Below are positions 1-8,675 of a DNA stretch of 22,263 nt, one piece after another. The translations under genes were made by a program, and so were the position numbers. The stretch covers positions 1 through 22,263 of the forward strand of contig QZLH01000466.1 in the NCBI GenBank assembly GCA_003833135.1, read 5' to 3'. Every line of letters starts with the position of its first letter. The first letter of the stretch is position 1. The DNA comes from Oehlia diaphana (Eukaryota > Glomeromycota > Glomeromycetes > Glomerales > Glomeraceae). Below the pieces are notes generated by a model. That model worked only from the letters and a program-made list of their open reading frames with translations, had not been told where the DNA came from and ran no database searches.

Positions 1-848
1 CATTATGCCTAATAATTCAATTTCAATGAACTTTAATTACTAAGATAAAGTACATTCTGGCAAGTTATAGTGTGAAAACAATTCTGACTAATTAAAAAAG
101 AATTGAAAATTAGAACCCCAGATCAAATGTTTTTGATCATTGAAATGATCAATGTACTGGTATTATTGGTTTAATTTTTTAATATAAAAAAATATTATTA
201 TATTGTAATGGATAAAATGGATAAAATAATTAGAACAATATTATTTTTATTTAATAAATTTTAGTAAAACTTTATTATTTAATTTGAAGGTTAACTAAAT
301 TTAATTATTTTTTAATTTTTTATTTTTTTTTTTCTATTTATCTCTGACGATGATCAAAGAAAAAAGATGATCAACAAAATTTTTTTTTACAAAAGCTTAT
401 TATTTGATGATTAAACTTAACAAGCAATAAGAGTGTCACAGAAGTGCCCAATTTATGATTTTATTCTAATGATATCAAAAGAAGCAATATTTGCATATAG
501 CAAATATTTTTTAAAATATTAGCATTAAAAAAGTATTACTATTTGAAATCACTATTGAATATGCATATAAATTTGAACTTAAAAATTCGCGTTGCACATT
601 TCCAAATTTCTGAAAAAATACTTGAAGATCACACAACAAATTCCAAATTAAGCGAAAAAGTACATTTCTTTGGAAAGTGACCATCAATAACTATCACATT
701 AAAAGTATACTATCGCGAATTTATGCAGATTATCAATATCAATTTATGAAGATTATCAATATCAATATAAGCAAATTAGCAATTATTTTAATACATTATC
801 ACAATTTATAATTATTTATAATATAGCCTATTTTTTAGTTAACAACTA
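1..848. other. AT-rich intergenic stretch without recognised gene
   Basis: No open frame with protein-like composition is visible on either strand. The stretch lies downstream of the decayed minus-strand gene that ends at 849. It holds a 20 bp imperfect palindrome at 133-152 (TTGATCATTG followed by AAATGATCAA) and the short tandem duplication listed separately. Nothing else stands out. Confidence 0.5.
720..765. repeat. Two-copy 23 bp tandem duplication
   Basis: Positions 720-742 and 743-765 are the same 23 bp unit, head to tail, differing at one base (TTTATGCAG versus TTTATGAAG at the start). This looks like a recent local slippage or duplication event. No function is implied. Confidence 0.8.
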
Positions 849-2680
849 TTATTTTTCATGGTTATCTTTAATTTTTTTGGGGCTGCTTTTTCTGCTTTGA
901 AATACAAAATTGTACAGTGAAAGATCAATTGAAGTTCCAATATTATAATCAGTAGGAAAATCAAGATTTACCATATATAAATCAGTATGAAGATTAAAAA
1001 ATATGTCATGTGCCTTCTTCTGTGAATCAGCACTTTCTAGTGATCTGAATCCTATCAATATTACATTTTTTAATGCATCAGATGCATTTTTAATTGCATC
1101 TGGACTGATATTTCCAGTCCATTGCTTAAAAACTTGTTGAATATTTTTGTTAACCAAAAAATCTGAAAGGTCCATTACCGAAAGTTAATCACTGAAAACA
1201 AAAAGTCAAAAATTAAATTCTAAACAAAATTAAAAAAAAAATAAATTTCCTGCAATATTATACTTACTCTTTGTCATATTTTTGACGTAAACTATTATAT
1301 AAAGCAATAATTTTTTTCCAAAGTTTGCATCACCAATCATTATTACAACCTCGTAAATGATCTGTGAGTGAGTCTCTTATTTGCATGGCATTAAGACTGG
1401 TATACATAATCATTACAAAATCCTTTAACAATTTGTTTGAAACATCTAAGTTACGTGTTCATAAAAATAATGAATATAATTCATCCCGAAGATTGTTGTA
1501 TAACCATTCATTATTCTAAGAAAAAGGCAAAAATTGTTTTCAGTTATTACTATAATATAATTAGTAATTTATTATATTTAAATCAAACTTACAAGTTTAT
1601 TATCTCTTAATACTTTATCAATCATATATTGGTCTAGCCAGCTTTTATCTTTGGAATTTTGTAAATTTTTCTTGTGGGTTAGACATTAGACGAGTTGAAA
1701 AAGGAAATCCTTCATCTTTATCAAAAAAAGAGATGGAAGTTGATAACCAGTTGATGATAAAGATCTTTCATATTCATTGCTATAGTATAATAAAATAAAT
1801 AAAAATCAATTAATCACAAGAAAAAGAAAAAAAAATTGTTATAATTAATAGTATACTTACACAGGTGATCTGTTTAATTTGTTTACTATTTTGGTTGAAA
1901 CACTTTTTTTTTTGGTTGCACAATATCGTTATTAATATTCACATGTGTTCACTTACCAAGTGTGTTTAAAGTATTAATCTATCAATCATCATATGAAATC
2001 ATTAGCAAGCATCTGCAAATCTGATAAGCAAATTGGATTAATGGATAATTAACTTTACCTTTGATACAAGATTTACAAGATTGAATCATCAAGCAATTTT
2101 ATTACGCACTTCACAATTTCTAATAACATGCAAATCAAGTTGATCTAAAAGCTCATTTACCGCTAAAAAATAGTATAAATTAATAATTTATACAATTTAT
2201 ACTTACCATAAACGTTAAATATTATGAATAAACAAAATTACACTGTAACTCGGCAGTATCAACAATTTGGTTATCATCTTGTGAATCATTACATTGATCA
2301 TAAGCTGTTTCGTTATTCATATCTTTCCATTGTAACTCTTCATCATTTATTAAATTTGAGTTAATATTCATAAGTGGGTTTATATAAAATAAAATACTAT
2401 TACTAGCTTCAGTAGATTTTGAAGCTGCATTAGATGTTGGAGACATAGTAGGTGGGACTAGTGGGTTAGATATAATTGGAGTCATGGCACCTTGAGTAAT
2501 ACTTTGTTGATTAAGTGGATAAAAGGCTTGTGGCGGCATCATGTATGGCATATTAGAATACCATGGTTGTAGACATTGAGGATAATAATTCATGAGTAGT
2601 AACATGTATGGATTGTATGGTAGTGATTGTTGTTGAAGCGCAGTGATATTATTTACGTCAGATTTATCTTTCTACGACAT
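849..2680 (-). pseudogene. Decayed multi-exon gene of unknown family
   Basis: Reading the minus strand from ATG at 2680-2678, about seven exons follow, separated by recognisable introns. Donors (GTAAGT type) lie at about 2206, 2058, 1956, 1860, 1593 and 1267. Acceptors fall just before exons starting near 2162, 2020, 1779, 1515 and 1191. The frame is repeatedly broken: TAG at codon 3 (2674-2672), TAA at 2224-2222, paired TGA TGA in the second exon, two TGA codons in the 1515-1268 exon, TAA just before the last open segment, and probable indels in a T run and an A run of the 1779-1594 exon. The longest open pieces are 2605-2222, rich in Pro, Tyr, Met and Asn, and 1175-849, a 108-residue C-terminal piece ending KIKDNHEK. 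The family is not recognised. Surviving splice sites with a broken frame argue for a decayed copy of a formerly spliced gene. The last piece alone might still be expressed, but I doubt it. Confidence 0.65.
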
Positions 2681-3015
2681 AATTAGCTTGAAAATGAACA
2701 ATTAAAATTTAGAGGACTAAAAGAAGAAAAAGGATTTTTTTTTTAACCAAAAAAAAAACTATTATATTAATCAGAGGAGCTAAAGAAGGATTTTTTTTTA
2801 ACAAAAAAAGATTATTGAAATTTTAGAAAAAAACAGATAGAATGATGTCAAAGAAAATTTTTTTTTTTTTTTTTAATAATCAAAAAAAAAAAAATCTTTG
2901 TCGACTAAAAATGGCAAGTTGATATAATTGTGATTGAGGCATCACTACATTTTTTTTAATAATTAAAATAAATTAATTAACTCGCTCATTATTAAAATCA
3001 TTACGCCATTATCAA

Positions 3016-3115
3016 GCCAAAAAATAAGTCACGTTCCTGATTTGTCGATCAGATGGACCCAGCATTAATAGCAAAATTTCCAGAGATCCGTAGGTCTGGA
3101 TGATATCATTTTTGC
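3016..3115. mobile_element. Decayed short non-autonomous element (relative of 15210-15340)
   Basis: The segment begins GCCAAAAAA and ends ATTTTTGC, weakly inverted ends. By eye it follows the same order of blocks as the GC-rich element at 15210-15340: TTCCTGATT, then a CGATCA block, then TTAATNGCA, then a TTCC block, then GTCTG. Many G and C positions of the other copy are A or T here and about 30 bp are missing, as expected for an older copy. The relationship is visual only. Confidence 0.4.
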
Positions 3116-3371
3116 AATCATAATAAAAATGATCAGCATTCATTATCAATTAGTAAATTCTAAAGTTTCTTGTAGGCGGCCTTATTATGGCTTTTATTTG
3201 ATAAATTAATTTCATTAATTACAACTTCTTATAGGCCACTTAACTAAAACTAACTTCTGCTTATAAGCTACTTAATGAAAAGATATTAGAAAATTTAAGT
3301 GAATCATTGAATCACCACAGCTTAGAAAAAGCAGAAAAGCAGCAGCTAGGTAGCTTCAAAGCTGAAAAATT

Positions 3372-3528
3372 ACAGGTTTCAGTAAAGTTTTCTTTTCTTT
3401 TTTTTCATTCTTCTCCATTTACCTGTCTTTCATTTTCCTTTCCTCTCCCATTTTTTCCTTTTTCCTTTTTTCATTTTCTTCCTCTCTTTTTATTCCTCTC
3501 TTCCTCTTTTCATCCTTCCTCTTACCTA
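3372..3528 (+). repeat. Pyrimidine-rich low-complexity tract
   Basis: About 155 bp consisting almost only of T and C, with recurring TTTTCCTTT- and CTCCCATTT-like blocks. It stays open in one frame only because such a tract has few stops; the translation is nearly all Phe, Ser, Leu and Pro. I treat it as simple sequence, not a gene. Confidence 0.75.
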
Positions 3529-3927
3529 AATTAAACACTTTTCTGAAATAAATGGTTCCTTTTAGTGGTTTAGTTTTAGGCATATAGAGTTTTGTAGTAA
3601 AATTTAACTGTGTTGATCATTAAATTTTTTCTTTTGATCATGACAATGTACTTTTTAATAAAAGAAATAATAGTAAAAAAAATAATAAAGTAATGACAAA
3701 CTTTTGATATAAAGAAAGCTCATTTATTTTAATTTAATATTACTGTAAGTAGTGTTCCAGATGGGTTTTGTTGGATTGGATCACCTGACCCATTTGACCT
3801 GAAATAAATTTTTTTTTTTTTAATTAAAAAACAAAGTTCAATATTTTGTTTTTTATTTATTTTAATTAATAATTAAAACATCAAAGTTTGATGTTTTTAA
3901 TTAAAAAAACTTTTTTTTATTTATCTT

Positions 3928-4325
3928 ACTTTATAGAAAATTAACATTTTTAATCAATATAGAATTAATATCGTTAAGTTTATCTTAATGATATCATTTT
4001 GATATCATTTTAATATCGATTTAATATTGATGTGATATCGAAATAAAGTATTATCATTTTGATATCATATTGATATTAAATTAATATTGAAATAATATCA
4101 AAATAATAATTAAAATGATATCGAAATGATATCTTTAAATTAAACTTAAATATGTTGTCATTTCTATTATTATTTTAATATTATTTCAATATTAATTTAA
4201 TATCAATATGATATCAAAATAATAATACTTTATTTTGATATCATATCGATATTAAATCAATATTGAAATGATATCGAAATGATATTAAAATGATATTGCT
4301 TGAAAATTTAAAGTTTCTGTAAAGT
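3928..4325. repeat. Large AT palindrome with ~180 bp arms
   Basis: The left arm runs from about 3928 to 4110 and the right arm from about 4166 to 4325, with the best-matching inner blocks centred near 4138. The inner ~85 bp of each arm match with only a few differences: 4030-4110 pairs with the reverse complement of 4166-4250. Outer parts match less well and with small length differences. Each arm is itself dense in short near-palindromes such as GATATC and AATATT. The transcript or single strand could fold into a long hairpin. No coding potential is seen. Confidence 0.75.
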
Positions 4326-4330
4326 AATTA

Positions 4331-4585
4331 AAAATGTCATTAGACATTTTTAATTAAACTAATTTTTTTAAATTTTTAATTATATAGATGTCAATTTTGA
4401 CATTTTTATAATTAAAAAAAACATCAATTTTGAAATTTTTAATTAAAAAACATCAATTTTGACATTTTTAATTAAAAAAAATGTTTTTTATTAATATTAA
4501 TTAAAAAAATGTCAATTTTGATATTTTTAATTAAAAAAGCTTTCTTTATTAATTTTAATTAAAAACTGTCAATTTTGACGTTTTT
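4331..4585. repeat. Tandem array of ~30 bp palindromic units
   Basis: Roughly eight degenerate units follow each other, most built as TGTCAATTTTGACA followed by TTTTTAATTAAAAA. Each half is itself a palindrome. Similar units sit at 3810-3915 on the other side of the large palindrome, for example ATCAAAGTTTGAT. The unit spacing is about 28-35 bp. No gene overlaps it. Confidence 0.7.
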
Positions 4586-4749
4586 ATTTCATTTTTATAG
4601 ATCTTTTAGTTCTTTTAGTTCTACAATTAATAAAGGTATGTTTTTTGTTTTTTATTTATTTTTATTTTATTTCATTTCTATCTTATATTTCATTTCTTAT
4701 TTTAAAAAATTTTTTTTTTAAATTTCACACTAATAATTTTTTTTTATTG

Positions 4750-4882
4750 GTTTTATTTAATAAAAAATTTCGTTAGAAAATTTTTTTCGTTGATAGGGAC
4801 ATTTCTGAGTTATTTTTTTTTTATGGATAATTTCGTTAAAAACTTTTATTTGATAGAAATTTCATTGGAGAATTTTTTTTAA

Positions 4883-4947
<65 letters not shown>

Positions 4948-5535
4948 ATAGAGAATTCATTGAGAATTTTTTTTTTAATAGGAGGGAGTTTTCCTTGATA
5001 AACTTGATAAAGATTTTCTTTTGGCAATTTTTTTAATAGATGAAAGTATTTTTTGATGGAGAATTTTATGTGAACTTTTTTTTAATAGATTTCACTGAGA
5101 ATTTTTTATTTTTTTGATAGAAATTACATTATAGAATTTTTTTTTAATAGGTAAGATTCTTTTTTTAATAGGAGAGGAGTTTTTTTTTGTCATAGTCTCA
5201 TAGAAATTCTTTTGAGAATTTTTTTAATAGGTGGTAAGAATCTTTGAATTTTTTTTAATAGGGAAAATGTGTTTTTTGGTGAAAGATTTTTGTTAGAAAT
5301 TTTTCTTTAATCGGGGATATTTTTTTTGATTGTTTGTTGAAAAATTTTCTTATTTTTTTGATGGAGAATTTTGTTTAGAAATCTTAATAGAAAATTTTAT
5401 TGAAAATAGTTTTTTTTTTAATAAGTGTATATTTTGGCTTGAAATTTTTTTTTTTATAAAATATTTCATTAGAGATCTTTTTTTTTTAATAAAAAATTGA
5501 TTGAAAATTTATTGAAAAATTTTTTATTAAATTTT
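4750..5535 (+). repeat. Left arm of long inverted repeat (T-rich strand)
   Basis: The arm is a degenerate chain of T-runs, AATAGG-type blocks and GATGGAGAATTT / GTTAGAAATTTT blocks. Its inner ~170 bp (about 5360-5535) lines up block by block with the reverse complement of 6505-6680, including the landmarks ATTGAAAATA, ATTTTGGCTTG and a double ATTGAAAA/TTGGAAAA near the inner edge. Outer parts also share block order but with many indels. It includes a T58 run at 4889-4946. Confidence 0.7.
4889..4946 (+). repeat. T58 homopolymer
   Basis: Fifty-eight consecutive T residues. Its reverse strand is read as a run of Lys codons in a spurious frame, which I reject as a gene. Length in the assembly may not be exact. 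Confidence 0.9.
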
Positions 5536-6504
5536 ACAATTTTAATAAATTATTATTCCTTTTCATCTTCCCATCACTTCTTTTCATTTCCCATCGCTCC
5601 TTTTCGTTTTCCATCGCTCCCTTTCGTCTCCCATCACTCCTCTTCATCTACCATCATACTATATTTCTCCTTTTTGTTTCCTATCACTTCTCACTACTCT
5701 TTTTTACTCCCTTTCATCTTCTATTACTTTTCATTACTCCATTATTATTTCATTTTTTATTAGCATCTTTCTTCTTAATCATTGTAATTTACTTATCTTT
5801 TTATTTATTGCTATTGTTTCTTTTATTTGTATCACTTCATTAAAATACGGTGATTTTTTTCTTTAAAATCGTAAATATGTGACTTAAATTTTAATATTTG
5901 CAAATAAAATTTCATTAGATTAGATTATTTTAAATACATATATTTGCAAAAAATTTTTTTTATAATATCTTTTGCAATAAAATTTTAAGTTTAGCCGATC
6001 AAAAATTAGCTAAGTCTGATTAATCCATAATATTGTACATCATGTGACATATTTGAAAAAAAGACCCCAGACAAATTTTTACTATTTTACTGTTTTAACT
6101 TATAATAAACCGAAATCAGCCATTTCTCTATACTTAATTTACTCATTATAAACGGAATACATCATTTGTTTATTCATTTTATTTAAGAAAAAGCTAGAAT
6201 TAAAAAATTTATTTATTTTAACGAAGCTTATTTATAAAGGAGAGTTGCATATTTATAAATCAAAGTCCTTTTTTTTTTAAAGCATGTCAAACTCCCCTAT
6301 GAAAATGTCCTCTTGTTTAGAGATAAAATTTATAAATTAAAAAAGTATGCTAATATAAATCAAAAAAGAATACTATTAATTATATTAATTAAAGATAAAA
6401 AGAAGAAAATATAGTATTATAAATAAAATAAAAATTAAAAAGAAATCTGAACCTATATATTAAGAATAAAATTAAAAAAAAATTAAATCAATTACATTAA
6501 TAAA
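5536..6504. other. Spacer of the inverted repeat, with ~20 bp minisatellite
   Basis: About 970 bp between the two arms. Its first part, about 5558-5750, is a degenerate minisatellite of roughly ten ~20 bp units of the form CCCATCACTCC plus TTTTCATTT, entirely pyrimidine-biased on this strand. The rest is AT-rich sequence with no ORF of protein-like composition. No transposase or other gene is seen inside the spacer. Confidence 0.65.
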
Positions 6505-7215
6505 AATTTTCCAATAAATTTTCCAATAAATTTTATAAAAAAAAAAAAAAAAAATTTCTAACGAAATTCTTTATTAAAAAAAAAATTCCAAGCTAAAATA
6601 CTCTTATTTAAAAAAATTATTTTCAATAAAATTTTCTATTAAAGTACTTTTAAACGAAATTCTCCATCAAAAAAAACTCACTTATAAAAAAACCTTTCAA
6701 CCAACAAAATTGTCAAAAGAAACTCCTCTATTAAAGAAAAATTTTTTCTAATGAAATTCTTATCAAAAAATAAAATATCCCCTATTACAGAAAATTTTCT
6801 AATAGAAATCCTCCATCAAAAACATTCTTACTTATTAAAAAAAATTCTCAAAAGAATTACTATATCAAAAAAAACTTCCCTCCTATTAGTATAACAAACA
6901 ATAATTATTTTCTTTAAGAAAAAAAATTCTTTACCGAAATTCTATATCAAAAAAAAAAAAAAATCTCCCCCGTTAAAAAATTTCTAACGAAATAATCTAT
7001 CAAAAAAAATCTTTCCTATTCTCTAACGAAATTCTCCACCAAAAAAATATTTTCACCTTGTATTAAAGAAAATTCTCAAAAGAAATTCTTTATAAAAAAA
7101 AGCTTACTTCTATTAAAAAAAAATCACTTACGTTAAAAAATTTTTCTAACAAAATTTTCTATCAAAAAAAACCTTCCCTATTAAAAAATTCTCTAGTAAT
7201 GAATTTTCTATAAAG
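6505..7215 (-). repeat. Right arm of long inverted repeat (A-rich strand)
   Basis: Reverse-complement counterpart of 4750-5535. On this strand the recurrent blocks read TTCTAACGAAATTCTCCATC followed by A-runs and CCCTATTAAAAAA. The best collinear match to the left arm is at the inner edge, 6505-6680. Arm identity falls outward, so the age or outer boundary of the structure cannot be fixed by eye. Confidence 0.7.
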
Positions 7216-7414
7216 AAAAAAATCTCAATGATTTTTTTGCATATTACTAAATATTTTTTTTTATTAAATTTAATATATAATACTTTTTTTGTTATTTTTT
7301 TCGTGTTTGAAAAGGTGATATTATCAAAGTCGTGATATGTTAGATAATCGGTAAGACGCTATAAATGGAATCCAAAAGGATTTGTATGATATATGATCGA
7401 CATGAAAAACAAGA

Positions 7415-7521
7415 GACATGTTGTTTTATAACAAGTGGCATGTTGTTTATAACAAGTGGCATGTTGTTTTATAACAAGTAGCATGTTGTTTTACAAGTGA
7501 CTTGTTGTTTTTACAACATGC
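7415..7521 (+). repeat. ~22 bp tandem repeat, about 4.5 copies
   Basis: Units read (G/A)GCATGTTGTTTTATAACA followed by AGT, with one-base to three-base length differences between copies. The last copy is changed to TTGTTGTTTTTACAACATGC. Each unit carries complementary halves (TTGTT and AACAA), so every copy can form a small hairpin. Confidence 0.85.
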
Positions 7522-7619
7522 TTTTGAATTGTATGGTACGCCATATGCATATGCATGCATATCTGTATCTGTTTAACATTGTATTCTAAATTTACTAATT
7601 TAGATTTTTAAAATAAACA

Positions 7620-7623
<4 letters not shown>

Positions 7624-7692
<69 letters not shown>
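7624..7692. repeat. T28-A14-T27 homopolymer block
   Basis: Three homopolymers sit back to back: T at 7624-7651, A at 7652-7665 and T at 7666-7692. The A block can pair with either flank. Exact lengths may be affected by sequencing or assembly. Confidence 0.85.
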
Positions 7693-8579
7693 CAGAAAAA
7701 TTACATTTCATAATCGTTTTATTATGATTTCTGATCTAAGGTTCTGTTACTACATCTATTATATTAGATTTTATATGCTGAGTCAAGTTGTCTTTAGTAT
7801 GATTGCTTAATTGATAATTTTTTTTAAAAAAAAAACAAAATAACTTCGGATTTTCCTCTCTTTACCCGAACCATCAAAAAATTCCTTTTTTAAAAAAATA
7901 AAAGTCATTTTAACGAAAATATGAATAAACAACTTTCCTAAATTAAATTAAATCAAAACTGTAAATGTCGATGATAAATGCATTCAAAGGTGGTGTGTTT
8001 CCTAGAAAAAACAAGAGATTACGGAAGTTAACGGAAGAGATTAATTTATCGTTATCGGAAAAATGCATTAAAATCAAAAAAAAAAAAAAAAAAAAAAAAA
8101 AACTTAATTTTTTTATCTATTACTTAAAACAGGTATCATGAATGATTTCGATATGCATATGATGCTGTAATGCCGTAAAAGTATTACAAATTTCTATTCA
8201 GACTTTTCGCCCAAAATGATCTACAAATGTCATATTGGAATACAGGCGAAACGTTCCGAATTCTGAAAAGTAGTTTCACCTGTAACACTACATTAATAAA
8301 CAATATGTCATGATAAAACCCATTTTTGGCTTTTATAAAGAGAAAAAAAATATTATCTTAAATTTATGGCACATGCATGCATTTAATTTGCATAATGATC
8401 ACCTTCATGCAAATATGGCCTGCAATCCTGCTCACATAATTTACCAATTAAATTTTTTTACGATAATCAAAACGAAAATATCGCATAATCCGTTTCATTG
8501 TAACTTCTAATTTGGATTCTGCCGTTATAGCAGCCATCACAGAAAATATATTGTGCTTTTTATTTTTTTTAGAAAAAAA
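7693..8579. other. Upstream intergenic region of the channel gene
   Basis: AT-rich, without a credible gene. It includes an A27 run at 8076-8102, alternating ATGCAT-type sequence near 8152 (and 7542-7562 just upstream), and the hairpin at 8241-8284. An open frame at 8310-8510 has no protein-like features and is treated as chance. Regulatory sequence of the gene starting at 8676 probably lies in the last few hundred bases. Confidence 0.4.
8241..8284. repeat. Short hairpin, 12 bp arms
   Basis: TACAGGCGAAAC at 8241-8252 and GTTTCACCTGTA at 8273-8284 are reverse complements except for one position. The 20 bp loop contains GAATTC. It lies about 390 bp upstream of the channel start codon. It could be a small relic of a mobile element or a structured regulatory site; nothing distinguishes the two. 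Confidence 0.6.
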
Positions 8580-8587
8580 TATATAAA
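8580..8587 (+). promoter_or_regulatory. Possible TATA box of the channel gene
   Basis: TATATAAA lies 89-96 bp upstream of the ATG at 8676. In DNA this AT-rich such a match is expected often by chance, so position relative to the start codon is the only support. Confidence 0.25.
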
Positions 8588-8675
8588 TTATCTTTCACGG
8601 ATTTGCTTCCCTCGCCTTTTCCAATTATCAAAAATAAATTATTTTTATTTTTTTTGATAAAGATCTAACGAAAAC

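Larger units (their letters stand above)
2681..3800. other. Intergenic stretch with small repeats
   Basis: No credible gene is visible. The stretch contains A and T homopolymers, the decayed short element at 3016-3115, and three degenerate copies of a cttNtNataggccNctta-like motif near 3168, 3226 and 3255. A pyrimidine-rich tract lies at 3372-3528. A short motif TCACCTGACCC near 3780 recurs near 17728. Confidence 0.45.

Noticed and set aside
849..2680. Reading TGA as tryptophan in the minus-strand gene
   Set aside because: TAG and TAA stops and frameshifts also occur, TGG is used normally in the same exons, and the intact genes in the window use TGG for Trp; decay explains it better.
3307..3534. 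Phe/Ser/Pro-rich open frame
   Set aside because: Pyrimidine tract without stops; composition is simple sequence.
4331..4585. CRISPR-like reading of the palindromic array
   Set aside because: Units are degenerate, have no unique spacers and the DNA is eukaryotic.
4836..5027. Minus-strand Lys-rich open frame
   Set aside because: Product of the T58 run read on the other strand; no coding signal outside it.
5497..5763. 88-codon open frame in the foldback spacer
   Set aside because: Translation of the ~20 bp minisatellite and T-runs; no protein features.
8310..8510. 66-codon open frame upstream of the channel
   Set aside because: No recognisable motif, no splice context, ordinary AT-rich sequence.
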